A stretch of 64,000 nt of DNA from Cryobacterium sp. HLT2-28 (GCF_004402495.1 NZ_SOFH01000007.1:68183-132182), one strand, 5' to 3'. Positions 19,071 to 28,883 are shown, counted from the stretch's first letter. Numbers and translations: made by a program. The notes: generated by a model not told the origin, from the letters alone.

Positions 19071-21511
19071 CCGTAGGGAACGTCGCGGGGCCGCCGAAAC
19101 CCGGCCGACAGTCGAGCACGGCCCGACCGTCCAGGCGGGCACGAGTGCCGAGGCCCGGCCGCGTCACCGGGCACACGGCCACCGAACGCCAGTTCCGCGT
19201 GCTCTGCACCGCGACCGGGCCCACCGGCTTCGTCTTCGGACTGCTCTGCCTCGACACTTTCCGGGCGCAGGCGTGGCCGCCGGCCCCGCGCGCCGCGCTG
19301 GCCGCGTGGCTGCTGGTCTTCGGCATCCCCGTGCTGCTCGGAATCTTCGCCACCTGGGCGCCGTTGCGCCTGCTTCGCGCACTCGCCCTGGCCGAGGGGG
19401 TCGTTTTCCTGGCGATCCTCGGCTTCTGGCTGGTCGTGCGGGCCGAACCGCTCCCGGCCGGTGCCGACATCCCCTGGGTCATCTCCCTCACCGGCATCCC
19501 GGCCGTCGCCGTCGCCGCGGCCACCCGGGACCGCATCGGCTGGGCCTACACCGTCCTCGTCTGCACGCTGAGTGGAATCCTCCGCTCCGCGACCTCGACC
19601 GACCCGCATCCGGTGCTCGTCGGCGTCGAGGATTCGCTCTACGCTCTGCTCGTGATCAGCGTGTTCGTCGGCCTGACCATCATGTCCAGGCGCGGTGCCG
19701 CCCGGGTCGACGACAGTGCGCGGATCACCCGCGCAGCCGTGGCCGGCCGGGCTGCCCGGGTCGCCCGCAAGCGGGAGCGGCTCACCATCGATGCCCTTGT
19801 TCACGACAGCGTCATCTCGACCCTGCTGATGGCCGGACGCGGCGGCATCCCCACGGAGAGGCTGTCCCGCCACGCGGCCTCGACCCTGGATCGCCTCGAC
19901 GCCCTCCGGATGCCCCGGTCGAACCGGTCACAGCCCGGCTCCGAGGTTTCCGACCGCCTGGAACAGCTCGCGGCCGAGCTGGCTCCGGATGCGATCGTGC
20001 AGGCCGACCTGGACGAGAACCTGGCCGTGCCGGCCGTGGCGGTCACCGCCCTGCTCGGTGCCGTCGGGGAGGCCCTGCGCAACTCGGTCGCGGCGGCCGC
20101 CCTCGGCGCCCACCATCGGGTGGTGCGCACGGTCAGCGTGAGGGGGTACCACGGCGGCATCCGGGTGGTTGTGCTCGACGACGGGGTGGGCTTCGATCCA
20201 GCCCTCGTTCCCAGCGAACGGCTTGGGATCGCGCAGAGCATCATCGGCCGGATGGAACGACTGTCGGGCGGCGCGGCGCGGGTGCGGTCCCGCCCCGGCG
20301 CCGGCACCGAGGTAGAAGTGTCGTGGACGCCCGAACCGCGCCGGCCCGCCGCGATCGCCTCCGACGGCGCCGCGGCCGTTCAGCGCCCGGCATCAGGCGC
20401 CGGTCCCCTGGAGGCCGCCGAGCACCCCGAGCCCGCGCCGGCTGTGGCCATGACGACCCCGGATGCTCAGCCGGCGCCGCCGTTATCCGACGCCGCGACC
20501 ATCGAGATCGAGGCCCCGCGCACCGTGGTGCGGCTGCCGCGCCCGTTGTCCCTCGGCATCCTGGCCATGTTCATCGGTGTGCACGCGCTGCTCGCCTTCG
20601 GTGACTACGAACCGCTCTTCGGGCTGCCCTGGGAAATCGCCGGCTTCGTCGCGGTGGCCGCGGCGGCCATCCTGATCGCCCGGGCGGCGGGGGTCGATCA
20701 GCTGTCCAGCACGGCGAGCATTGGCGTGCTGGTGCTCAGCGCCGCGGCGACAGCGCTCGTGTCCTACCCGATGACGGCCGTGCAGGACACGCCGTTCGGG
20801 CACTGGTACCTCGGGGCCGTCACCCTGCTTCTGGTCGTGCTCGCCGTGCGGGGCCGCGAAGGGTACGCCTGGACCGGGTACCTGATCATGTCCGCGATCA
20901 CGATCGCCTGGGCGCTCAGCAACGGCCTCACTGTCGTCGACGGCGTGCTCCTCGTCGTGCGCCACGCCGGCACGCTGCTCGCCGGCACCCTCTTCGCCGT
21001 GGGGCTCAAGCGGTCCGCGCTCACCCTGGCTGTGCTCAACCGTGCGCGAGCCCTGAGCGCCGCCGCGGCCGCCACCGCAGTCGCGGCCATCGAAGAGCGC
21101 GAATCCCAGCTGGCGCAGGTGAATGTGCTCTGCCGGCCCACGCTCGAGCGTCTCGCGCGGTCCGACGACATCTGCCCGGAAATGCGGGCGGAGTGCCTGC
21201 TGGTGGAGGCCACCCTGCGCGACGCGATGCGTGCCCGCGCCCTGTTCGTGGAGCCGCTGGTCACCGCCACCCGGGCCGCGCGACTGCGCGGGGTCGAGGT
21301 GACGCTGCTCGACGACAGCGGTGACCACCCGCCTGTCGAAGCAGCCCGGGTCGCCGCGGCCGTCGCCGACCAGCTGGACTCCCTCTACTCCGGCCGCCTG
21401 ACCGCCCGGGTGCTGCCCGCCGCCCGGGCCACCATCGCCTCGATCGTCATCGAATCCGAAGACAACCGGATGCTCGTGGTCACCCCCGACGGACTGCTCC
21501 GCGACGCCTAG
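19067..21511 (+). CDS. Sensor histidine kinase-like protein with two membrane/cytosolic modules
   Basis: An 814-residue protein from GTG 19067. Module 1: about six TM helices (residues ~45-215), a dimerisation segment with a possible phospho-acceptor in DALVHDSVIST, and an HATPase domain (GEALRNSVAAA as N-box, VVLDDGVGFDP as G-box, GAGTEVEVSW). Module 2: after a Pro/Ala linker, a second set of about five to six TM helices (residues ~490-660), then a cytosolic remnant that looks like a degenerate kinase core lacking clear ATP-binding motifs. It resembles a fusion of two sensors, one active and one degenerate. Coupled to the response regulator upstream. Confidence 0.8.
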   Translation: MTVGNVAGPPKPGRQSSTARPSRRARVPRPGRVTGHTATERQFRVLCTATGPTGFVFGLLCLDTFRAQAWPPAPRAALAAWLLVFGIPVLLGIFATWAPLRLLRALALAEGVVFLAILGFWLVVRAEPLPAGADIPWVISLTGIPAVAVAAATRDRIGWAYTVLVCTLSGILRSATSTDPHPVLVGVEDSLYALLVISVFVGLTIMSRRGAARVDDSARITRAAVAGRAARVARKRERLTIDALVHDSVISTLLMAGRGGIPTERLSRHAASTLDRLDALRMPRSNRSQPGSEVSDRLEQLAAELAPDAIVQADLDENLAVPAVAVTALLGAVGEALRNSVAAAALGAHHRVVRTVSVRGYHGGIRVVVLDDGVGFDPALVPSERLGIAQSIIGRMERLSGGAARVRSRPGAGTEVEVSWTPEPRRPAAIASDGAAAVQRPASGAGPLEAAEHPEPAPAVAMTTPDAQPAPPLSDAATIEIEAPRTVVRLPRPLSLGILAMFIGVHALLAFGDYEPLFGLPWEIAGFVAVAAAAILIARAAGVDQLSSTASIGVLVLSAAATALVSYPMTAVQDTPFGHWYLGAVTLLLVVLAVRGREGYAWTGYLIMSAITIAWALSNGLTVVDGVLLVVRHAGTLLAGTLFAVGLKRSALTLAVLNRARALSAAAAATAVAAIEERESQLAQVNVLCRPTLERLARSDDICPEMRAECLLVEATLRDAMRARALFVEPLVTATRAARLRGVEVTLLDDSGDHPPVEAARVAAAVADQLDSLYSGRLTARVLPAARATIASIVIESEDNRMLVVTPDGLLRDA

Positions 21512-22204
21512 CCCCTCCGCCTCCCCGCCCGCGGTGGTCGAGCCTGTCGAGACCGGGCCCGGTGATCGAGCGTGTCGAGACCGCGCCCGGCCCCGCTGCG
21601 ACAAATGAGCCTCCAACTGGGGGATTCCCGCTTCTTATGCCGGTGAGATCGCATCCGTGCAGCGGCGAGCGTGCCGGGCGATCGCGCCCTTCGCCGGCTG
21701 CAAGGTGACCACTCCGGGCTGAAGTGCGCCGCGTTGACCGCGACGGCGGTCTTGAGTGTGGCGACTTTCGCCGGCTGCTCCGCGACGCCCTCGGAAACCG
21801 CACCACGAGCACCGCGCAGGTGACTCTCATCCTGACCACGCCGGCGGGTGCCACCTTGACCTGCACAGCCAACCCGAAGGCAGGCGTTGCCGGCGTGGCC
21901 GCCTTCGCCGGCTGCAAGATCAACACGGCAGGCACGTACACCCTCACCGCGACCTCGGGCATGATCACTGCTGCGACGAGCGGCTCCTTTCCCGTCAACT
22001 GACCGCACCCCGACCGGTGGTCGAGCCCGTCGTGACCCGGGAGCTTGCGGTGGTCGAGCGCGTCGTGACCCCTGAACTCGCGAAGTCGAGCCCCCGAGCC
22101 CCCGAGAACCCGCGGTCGTCGAGCCCGTCGAGACCCGGAGCCATGATTTCGGCGAGATCACCCGCCGGTGGCCGTGCCGCTCGGTGACCGGCTGAACCGG
22201 CCGG
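21512..22204. other. Degenerate region with 22-bp repeats between convergent genes
   Basis: Holds the Ig-like fragment described separately and five copies of a 22-bp word of the form GGTGGTCGAGCCTGTCGAGACC at 21533-21554, 21561-21582, 22016-22037, 22049-22070 and 22114-22135, with 1-4 changes each. The rest shows no recognisable gene. Confidence 0.7.
21660..22002 (+). pseudogene. Remnant of a repetitive Ig-like surface protein gene
   Basis: The best frame ends at 22002 and encodes TAQVTLILTTPAGATLTCTANPKAG-like text and AFAGCKINTAGTYTLTATSG, typical of Ig-like repeats of secreted actinobacterial surface proteins. A second, frame-broken repeat lies upstream (APFAGCKVTTPG then a stop, 21681-21722), and a third short FAGCS copy at about 21767. 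No signal peptide or start is left, so this is the decayed end of a larger gene. Confidence 0.6.
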
Positions 22205-24046
22205 TCAATCCGTGTCACGGTCCCGGGTCGGCGTGCCCGGGTCGAGTTGGCGGTGGGTCTTGCTGGGGAGGGGGATGAGCGTTTGTGTCGGGTCGACGGA
22301 CGCTGGTGGTTTGAGCCAGTATTTGTCGCCGTCGCGGATGATGACCCAGCCCGTGTTATGGAGCAGCAGGTGGTGGGGGTGGCAGAGGCAGACTCCGTCG
22401 GCGAGGTCGGTGTAGCCGTGTTGGAGGAGCCACTCTTTGAGGTGGTGGGCTTCGGTCCAGGCTGGTGGCCGGTCGCAGTCGGGCCAGATGCAGCCGCCGT
22501 CGCGGGCGCCCATGGCGGTGCGTTGGGCGGGGGTGAAGAGGCGTTGTTCTCTGCCGACATCGATGGGTTGGCCGGTGTCGGTGAAGAGGATTCCGAGGTA
22601 GCCGGTGTCGCAGAGTTGTCGTTGGACGGTGGCGAGGGAGATCGGAGCAGGACTGCCCTCGATGGACCCGTGCCCGGCCGCCAGGACCAGGGCCATCCCT
22701 GGCGGGCCCGGTTTACCGGGCTCGCCAGGTTCGCCGGGTTGGCCGGAGGGAGCAGCTGTGTCAGGTCTGACCGCCCGAATTGGCCGGGCATCTGATGTCT
22801 CCGGCGCTCCCGGCGCTCCCGGCGTTTCAGGTGCTCCGGTGGCGCCGGGTTCCCATGGTGTAACTGGTGTTGAGGGGGATGTGCCGGCCTGTCCGTCCGA
22901 CGCGCCGCCGGCGCGGGTGCCGGTGCCGGCACCGGTGCCGGCACCGGTGTTAGTTCGGGTGGCGGTGGTGAGGTCTTTTTGGGTGACGATGATGCGCACG
23001 GCGGGGCGGCGGCCGCCGAGCATCTGGCCGGGGTCGACTTCGCCGGCGATCTTGAGTAGTTGCACGAACGAGTCCGCGGCGATCTGCGCGGTGCTGCGCG
23101 GGTCGTCCTGGACGGCCTTGGCCCAGGCTTTGCGCTTTGGGTCGACGAAGCGCACCCCGCCGCGCCTCGGGCTGGTGATCGAGTTGTAGGTGGAGAGCAC
23201 GAACTCGCCATCTTCGGGGGCGAAGAGCCCGTGCAGGCGGACCTTGCCGTTGGCGAGGCGGTAAACCTTGAGGAACCGGTCGTCGTAGGCCTGCTTCTCC
23301 CTCGCGGCGATGCCGGCCTGGTCGAGGTCGTCGCGCATCCTTCGGGCGCGGGTGAAGCATTGGTCCGCGTTCAACTGACCGGCTTCGGCGAGCAGCCGGC
23401 TGAGGGCGGTGGCGAGTGTGTCGGCGGTGACGGCGGTATCGATATCGCCCAGGCCCTTCCGAATCGACTCGGCGGCGTCGACGGAGAGGGTCCCAGCGGT
23501 CACTGCGCGAGCGATCGGCCCCTGCCACGACACCGGGCTGCCCGGATCGGGCGGAACGCTCACAGGTCCGGCCCCGGAACCATCAGCGCGACCGTCGAGA
23601 CCGCCCGAGTCGTCGCCCGCACCACCATCGACACCGGCCCCGCCAGCGCCAGCCCCGTCCACGCCGGTCCCGTCAGCGCCGGGCGACCCGAGGCCGTCTG
23701 CGGCCTGCCGGTCGGCGGCCTCGGCCCGGGCGAGCATCGTGCCGACGGCAACAAGCTTGAATGCTTCGTTCTTGCTTGAGCCGGTGACCTTCTGGATCAT
23801 CGCCTCCGGGGAGAGGAACCCCTGCTGCGCGGCCAGGCCGGAATGGCCCAGCTCCGGGCGGGAGCGATCGGCGATGGTCGCAGCCATCCACGCGGCGTAC
23901 ATCTCAAGCAGGCGGCGGGCCTTGGCGATCTCCCGCTGACCGGTCAACACGACCGCGTCAGGAAGGGCTTCCAGGTCGGCGCTGGAGCAGCCCAGGCGGG
24001 CGACGGCATCCGCCGCCTGTCTGAGCTGCTCTGCCGGTGAGTCCAT
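22205..24046 (-). CDS. DUF222 and HNH endonuclease domain protein
   Basis: A 613-residue member of the large actinobacterial DUF222/HNH family. The N-terminal DUF222 region is helical (AAWMAATIADRSRPELGHSG, LAAQQGFLSPEAMIQ) and interrupted by a Gly/Asp-rich insert. The C-terminal HNH nuclease has CIWPDCDRPPAWTEAHHLKEW and CLCHPHHLLLH, keeping both cysteine pairs and the histidines. A low-complexity Gly/Ala/Thr/Pro linker separates the two. These are multicopy accessory genes of unclear function; some sit within mobile DNA. ATG 24046 is taken as start; GTG 24073 is an alternative and neither has a strong ribosome site. Confidence 0.85.
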   Translation of the reverse strand: MDSPAEQLRQAADAVARLGCSSADLEALPDAVVLTGQREIAKARRLLEMYAAWMAATIADRSRPELGHSGLAAQQGFLSPEAMIQKVTGSSKNEAFKLVAVGTMLARAEAADRQAADGLGSPGADGTGVDGAGAGGAGVDGGAGDDSGGLDGRADGSGAGPVSVPPDPGSPVSWQGPIARAVTAGTLSVDAAESIRKGLGDIDTAVTADTLATALSRLLAEAGQLNADQCFTRARRMRDDLDQAGIAAREKQAYDDRFLKVYRLANGKVRLHGLFAPEDGEFVLSTYNSITSPRRGGVRFVDPKRKAWAKAVQDDPRSTAQIAADSFVQLLKIAGEVDPGQMLGGRRPAVRIIVTQKDLTTATRTNTGAGTGAGTGTRAGGASDGQAGTSPSTPVTPWEPGATGAPETPGAPGAPETSDARPIRAVRPDTAAPSGQPGEPGEPGKPGPPGMALVLAAGHGSIEGSPAPISLATVQRQLCDTGYLGILFTDTGQPIDVGREQRLFTPAQRTAMGARDGGCIWPDCDRPPAWTEAHHLKEWLLQHGYTDLADGVCLCHPHHLLLHNTGWVIIRDGDKYWLKPPASVDPTQTLIPLPSKTHRQLDPGTPTRDRDTD

Positions 24047-24189
24047 GCCACGAAGATACCAAAACACGAACACACATGTGAGGGTTTGTCACTACTTGTG
24101 GATAACTTATTCGAAGATTCATTCTCACGGCTCGCCGTTCGCTCGTGGCGTGCGCCGTGGTGGGGGGCCGGCCGCGTGCGACTGGTTGA

Positions 24190-24636
24190 ATGGATGCCGT
24201 GACTGATCAGACTCCGACGACCCGATCCGATGCCCTCGCCGCCGCGCTTGCCGCGCAAGACGTGGTTGCCGTGGCCTACGCCCTCCGCAACGACGTCGTG
24301 ATCGTGCCCCAGCTCGTCGTGAACGGCCAGGGCGAGCAGGTGCGTGTGTTCGGCCGCGAGGGCACCGACAAGCGGATGCTGCTGCTCTTCTCCTCCGCCG
24401 AGAACTACGCCCAGATGGTCCCTGACGAACCGAACCCGCAGGTGATGGTGGGCGACGCCCAGTGGCTGCGGGAGTTCCTCACCGTGCATCAGGGCGTGCT
24501 CGAGATGGTGTTCTTCGATATCGCGGGCCCGCACGTGATGCAGGCCGACCCGGCCGACCTGATGCGTGCCCTCGGTCCGCAGCCCGGTGAGAGCGCCGAC
24601 CCGCCCCAGCAGTCCGCGGACAAGCCCGAGCAATAG
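24190..24636 (+). CDS. SseB family protein
   Basis: A 148-residue protein similar to the N-terminal domain of SseB (AALAAQDVVAVAYAL, VFGREGTDKRMLLLFSS, GDAQWLREF). The family's function is not established in actinobacteria. ATG 24190 or GTG 24199 could be the start. The C terminus is a short Pro/Gln/Ala tail. It lies alone between two other units. Confidence 0.75.
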   Translation: MDAVTDQTPTTRSDALAAALAAQDVVAVAYALRNDVVIVPQLVVNGQGEQVRVFGREGTDKRMLLLFSSAENYAQMVPDEPNPQVMVGDAQWLREFLTVHQGVLEMVFFDIAGPHVMQADPADLMRALGPQPGESADPPQQSADKPEQ

Positions 24637-24817
24637 CCGAACAGGGTCGATTCCTCGGCTGCGAGCGGTCCCCGTGCTGGGGGTCCGTACGCGACGTGAT
24701 GACAGCCCTGTGACGCTAGGCTGAGCCTCGACGGTGTTCGGCCCTCTCAGTGAGTGGAGTCCGACGGACTCTTCACGGTCCGCTCTCCTGGCACCCGTCA
24801 GGGAGCAGGTCGCAGTG

Positions 24818-26452
24818 ATGGGGACTGATCAGGATGCCGACGGCATCCGTTTGGCGAGCGTCGAGCGTCGGTTCTGGATCGACCGTGACGATGCTCTCCA
24901 GTTGGCAATGGACTGGCTCGCGGAATTCGGCGATGCCGAGTACGGCGCGACCGGCCGTCGACTTCAGGTCCTGATTGCCGCCGTCAGTATCCACCGGGCC
25001 GATCCGAGCCGAAGCGCCATCGACGTGCAGCAGATTCTCGCCTGGGCACAGCAGCACGGCGAGATCGCCCTGCAGTCCCGGTGCCACGACGTGCTCGGCT
25101 CGCTCTTCGAAATGGTCGGCGACCCCGCGGCCGCCCTCGAGCACGCCGTCGCTGCGAACGACCTTCTGTCTGAATCGGAGGCCCCGCTGATGCGGGCCGC
25201 CGCCCGCAAGTGCCTCGCCGACGCGCTCGGCTCGGCCGGGTCCCTCGACGAGGCTCGGCGGCGCTACGACGACGCCCTGCGGCTCGTGATCGATGACCCG
25301 GAGACGAACATCCGGTACATCATCCTCAACAATCTTGCCTTCACCGAGCACCTGGCCCACAACAACGACGAGGCCCTCGAGGCCGTCGAACGCCTGGTCG
25401 GGCTGTCGCAGCTCAGCGACCGTGAGATCGGGATGTCCGCTCGCGACACCATCGCGAGGGTGTACATGGCCGCCGGTCGGCTCGACGAGGCCGAGACCAT
25501 GCTCCTCCCGGCGATGGACTCCGTGTTCAGCGACGCACACCCGGACAGCTCAGCCGCCGCCCTCGTCGCGCTGACCGAGCTGTACCGCGAGCAGGGCAGG
25601 CTGGGCAAGGCGCAGGCCGTGATCGACCGGTGCCGCGACCTCGCCCAGCGCAACGGACTGAACCGGCGCACCACCGAGGTGGCGCGCGAGCAGGCCGAAG
25701 TCCACGCCGCGAACGCGGACTACCGAGCCGCCTTCGAGGCGTTCCGCGACTTCCACGAGAAGTTCGAGGCGCTCGGTGCGAGCGAGAACGAGGCGCGGGG
25801 GCGCATCCTCGAGGCCATGTTCCAGACCGCCGAGTCCCGCCGCGAGAGCGAGCGCTACCGAGAGCTCGCCGAGCGCGACCCGCTCACCGGGTTGCACAAC
25901 CGGCGGTTCGTCGACGAGCACCTCGGCTCGGCCCTGATGCGGTTGCGGGAGGGTGGTCTTCCACTCGCCATCGCCATGATCGACCTCGACCACTTCAAGC
26001 GCATCAACGACACGCTCTCCCACGAGGTCGGCGACGAGGTTCTCCGCGCGCTCGGCCGAATCCTCATCGACGCGGCGAAGGCCGTGCCGGACGCCATCGC
26101 CGCGCGCCTCGGCGGCGAGGAGTTCCTGCTGATCCTCCCTGAGACGGATGCCGACACCGCCCACACATACTTCGAGGGCCTGTGTCGCACGATCGCCGAC
26201 TACGACTGGGCGCCGATCACCCACACCCTGCCCGTCACGGCGAGCATCGGCGTCGCCCTGGCCCCCGACGACGGCAGTCAGAGCTCCGACCTCCTAAGGG
26301 CGGCCGATGTGCGCCTGTATGTCGCCAAGCGCGATGGCCGCAACCGGGTCGTTCATTCGGCGATCATCGCCCGGTCGGTCACTGAATCCGTTGAGGCGCA
26401 CCTTGTCCCGGCCGGCTCGGGCGCTGCCGACTCGATGGAGATCGTCGCCTAG
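24818..26452 (+). CDS. TPR-containing diguanylate cyclase
   Basis: A soluble 544-residue protein. Residues ~30-330 are helical TPR-like repeats (for example GRLDEAETMLLPAM, GRLGKAQAVIDRCRDLAQRNG). A short coiled-coil follows, then a GGDEF domain starting RDPLTGLHNRRFVDEHL, with MIDLDHFKRIND and active-site GGEEF. I see no RxxD inhibitory site before it (PDAIAARLGGEEF). No membrane segment. ATG 24818 is chosen over upstream starts because of a ggagcagg site 8 nt upstream. It would make c-di-GMP in response to a protein-protein signal. Confidence 0.9.
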   Translation: MGTDQDADGIRLASVERRFWIDRDDALQLAMDWLAEFGDAEYGATGRRLQVLIAAVSIHRADPSRSAIDVQQILAWAQQHGEIALQSRCHDVLGSLFEMVGDPAAALEHAVAANDLLSESEAPLMRAAARKCLADALGSAGSLDEARRRYDDALRLVIDDPETNIRYIILNNLAFTEHLAHNNDEALEAVERLVGLSQLSDREIGMSARDTIARVYMAAGRLDEAETMLLPAMDSVFSDAHPDSSAAALVALTELYREQGRLGKAQAVIDRCRDLAQRNGLNRRTTEVAREQAEVHAANADYRAAFEAFRDFHEKFEALGASENEARGRILEAMFQTAESRRESERYRELAERDPLTGLHNRRFVDEHLGSALMRLREGGLPLAIAMIDLDHFKRINDTLSHEVGDEVLRALGRILIDAAKAVPDAIAARLGGEEFLLILPETDADTAHTYFEGLCRTIADYDWAPITHTLPVTASIGVALAPDDGSQSSDLLRAADVRLYVAKRDGRNRVVHSAIIARSVTESVEAHLVPAGSGAADSMEIVA

Positions 26453-26473
26453 GTCGCCAGCGGCCGAGTCCAC

Positions 26474-27841
26474 CTAGAAGACCGCGTCGAGCTCTGCCTC
26501 CCTGGCCGAGAAGCCGGTCTTGATCGCCAGGGCGACCGCGGCGCCGATCGACCCGGTGGCCGACGCGTCGATGCGGGTGGAGAACCCGAGGCGAGCCGCC
26601 TCCGCCGCCCGCAGCTTGGCCGCCGACACCGGCCGCACCTCGCCGGCCAGGCTGATCTCGCCGAACGCGACCGCGTTCTGGGCGATCGGCAGGTCCTTGC
26701 ACGCGGAGGCGATGGCGAGGGCGATGGCGAGATCGGCGGCGGGCTCCGTGAGACGGATGCCGCCCACCGTCGACACATAGACATCCATGCCGCCCAGCCC
26801 CTCGAGCCCTGCCCTCCGCTCGAGCACCGCGAGGAGCATTGCCACCCGGGACGAGTCAACCCCGTTGGTGACCCGGCGGGGGTTCGGCGCCTGGGACTTG
26901 ATCACGAGAGCCTGCACCTCCACCGGCATCGCCCTCCGGCCCTCGAGCGCCACCGTGACGCAGGTGCCGGACACGGCCACGGCGCCGCGGCTGAGAAACA
27001 GCCCGCTCGGGTCGGGCACCTCGGCGATGCCGTCGCCGGTCATCTCGAAGCAGCCGACCTCATCGGTCGAGCCGAACCGGTTCTTGAGCGCGCGCACGAA
27101 CCTCAGCGCGGTCTGCCGGTCGCCCTCGAACTGGCAGACCACGTCGACCAGGTGCTCGAGCAGCCTCGGCCCGGCGATGGAACCGTCCTTGGTCACGTGC
27201 CCGACGAGGAGGATGGGCAGGTTGCGGTCTTTGGCCACCCGGATCAGGGTCGAGGCCACCTCCCGCACCTGGCTCGGCTGCCCGGCGAGACCGTCTGAAT
27301 TCGAGCTGGCCACCGTCTGCACCGAGTCCACGATGACCAGATTGGGTTTCACCGCGTCGATCTGGCCGAGGATGGTGGCCAGGTCGGTCTCCGCCGCGAT
27401 GAACAGCTCGGGCTGGAGTGCTCCGGTGCGCTCGGCCCGCAGCCGCACCTGGCTGACCGATTCCTCGGCGCTCACGTAGAGCACCCGTGACTTCGCCGCC
27501 GCGGCCTTCGACGCGACCTCCAGGAGCAGGGTCGACTTGCCCACGCCCGGCTCGCCGCTGAGCAGGATGACCGAGCCGGGCACGATGCCGCCGCCGAGCA
27601 CCCGGTCGAACTCGGCGATGCCGGTCGGCCAGTGCGAGACGGCGGTGGTGTCGACGTGGGTGATCGGCCGGGCGATTCCGGTGTCGCTGATCGCGGCAGG
27701 CTTGAGCGACCGCGCCGCCCTGGCCTTCTCCGTGGTGTCGACCACGGTGCCCCATTCGTGGCATTCGGCGCAGCGGCCGGCCCATTTGAGGGTGGTCCAG
27801 CCACAGTCCGTGCAGCGGAAGGAGGAAACGGGTCTGGCCAT
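26474..27841 (-). CDS. radA: DNA repair protein RadA (Sms)
   Basis: RecA-family branch-migration ATPase with a Lon-like C-terminal domain; 455 residues. A four-cysteine zinc finger at the N terminus (CTDCGW and CAECHEWG), Walker A GEPGVGKSTLL, the RadA-specific KNRFGST motif and the C-terminal protease-like domain (GMDVYVSTVGGIRLTEPAADLA) are complete. ATG 27841 is chosen as start at MARPVSSF, just before the zinc finger. Convergent with the GGDEF gene. Confidence 0.95.
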   Translation of the reverse strand: MARPVSSFRCTDCGWTTLKWAGRCAECHEWGTVVDTTEKARAARSLKPAAISDTGIARPITHVDTTAVSHWPTGIAEFDRVLGGGIVPGSVILLSGEPGVGKSTLLLEVASKAAAAKSRVLYVSAEESVSQVRLRAERTGALQPELFIAAETDLATILGQIDAVKPNLVIVDSVQTVASSNSDGLAGQPSQVREVASTLIRVAKDRNLPILLVGHVTKDGSIAGPRLLEHLVDVVCQFEGDRQTALRFVRALKNRFGSTDEVGCFEMTGDGIAEVPDPSGLFLSRGAVAVSGTCVTVALEGRRAMPVEVQALVIKSQAPNPRRVTNGVDSSRVAMLLAVLERRAGLEGLGGMDVYVSTVGGIRLTEPAADLAIALAIASACKDLPIAQNAVAFGEISLAGEVRPVSAAKLRAAEAARLGFSTRIDASATGSIGAAVALAIKTGFSAREAELDAVF

Positions 27842-27875
27842 GCCAGCGAGCCTAGCCTCGGCCACCGACCCTTGA

Positions 27876-28658
27876 TTACTGCGGGGCCAGCTCCCGGGGA
27901 ACCAGCCGGGCAGCCTGGGCGCCGACCGCAGGCAGGAACGCCTCGGCCCACATCCGGTAGCCCCGGTCGTTCGGGTGGAACAGGTCGCTCGCCACGTGGG
28001 TGGCGATGCTGCGCAGGCCCTGCCGTTTGGTCGTGGCGTGCAGCGGCACGACGGTCAGGTCGTGCTCTGCGGCGACGGTGCGCAGGATCTGGTTGGCCAC
28101 CGCGACCTTGCGTTCGTTCCGCGGCAGGTGGAAGCAGGGCAGGTCGGCCACCAGGGTGTGCGCGGGCAGCACGGCGAACAGTTCGCGGATCCCGGCCTCG
28201 AACGTGGCAGGGTCCCAGAGCGCGATGTCGTTCGCCCCGATCGCCACGGTCACGATGTCGGGGGAGAGCTTGACGAACCGGGGCAGCTGGTCGCGCACGG
28301 CCAGCTCAACGGTCGCGCCCGACACGCTGAGATTGACCACGCGCACCGTGCGGCCGGTGGCCAGCCGGATGTGGTCGGCCAGCAACCCGACGTAGCTGCG
28401 GTGTGGCTCGCTCGCGCCGATGCCCTGCGCCGCGCTGTCGCCGATTGCCACGTAGAGCAGCTCGCCCTTCACCTTCGCATGGGTGCGCCACCAGAGCGAG
28501 TGCACCGGCAGGGTCTCGTTCAGCTCCGCGGCGTTCTCGGCCAGCCGGCCCTTGAAATTGCGGAAGTTCACCAGCGCGGCGGCACCGATCCCGGCCGCGG
28601 TCGCGACGGTGCCGGCAGCGACGATGAGGGCCCGAATGTTCTGATTGGCGTTTGTCAC
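27876..28658 (-). CDS. SGNH/GDSL-type hydrolase
   Basis: A 260-residue esterase/lipase of the SGNH fold. Nucleophile block AIGDSAAQG, GAND block (AIGANDIALWDP) and catalytic Asp/His block DLFHPNDRGY are present. An N-terminal hydrophobic helix (LIVAAGTVATAAGIGAAAL) suggests membrane anchoring or export. GTG start. It lies 34 nt upstream of radA in the same direction, so the two may be cotranscribed. Confidence 0.88.
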   Translation of the reverse strand: MTNANQNIRALIVAAGTVATAAGIGAAALVNFRNFKGRLAENAAELNETLPVHSLWWRTHAKVKGELLYVAIGDSAAQGIGASEPHRSYVGLLADHIRLATGRTVRVVNLSVSGATVELAVRDQLPRFVKLSPDIVTVAIGANDIALWDPATFEAGIRELFAVLPAHTLVADLPCFHLPRNERKVAVANQILRTVAAEHDLTVVPLHATTKRQGLRSIATHVASDLFHPNDRGYRMWAEAFLPAVGAQAARLVPRELAPQ

Positions 28659-28780
28659 CCGCCGAGATTACCGCGGTCCACTGGGTGTTCGCTGCCGCAT
28701 CGGCCCACGCCCAGTCCCTACGCCGCGTGGCGAGCGGATGCTGCAGCGCCGACCGATTCGCATCCCGCCTCGGTCTCAAC

Positions 28781-28786
28781 TACAAT
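28781..28786 (+). promoter_or_regulatory. -10 box of the tRNA-Ser gene
   Basis: TACAAT at 28781-28786, 8 nt before the tRNA start. No clear -35. Confidence 0.45.
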
Positions 28787-28793
28787 CTCCCTC

Positions 28794-28883
28794 GGTACCG
28801 TGTCCGAGCGGCCGAAGGTGCAACTCTCGAAAAGTTGTGTGGGGGAGACTCCACCGTGGGTTCAAATCCCACCGGTACCGCCA
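28794..28883 (+). tRNA. tRNA-Ser (anticodon CGA)
   Basis: Acceptor arms GGTACCG (28794-28800) and CGGTACC (28873-28879) pair perfectly, followed by discriminator G and encoded CCA. The anticodon stem gcaact/agttgt encloses ctcgaaa with CGA. A long variable arm (gggggagactcc) identifies a class II serine tRNA. T-arm gtgggttcaaatcccac. The accessory region begins directly downstream, so this tRNA may have served as an insertion site. Confidence 0.95.

Noticed and set aside
22247..23779. Plus-strand ORFs opposite the DUF222/HNH gene
   Set aside because: The minus-strand protein keeps the HNH motif and DUF222; the others are antisense.
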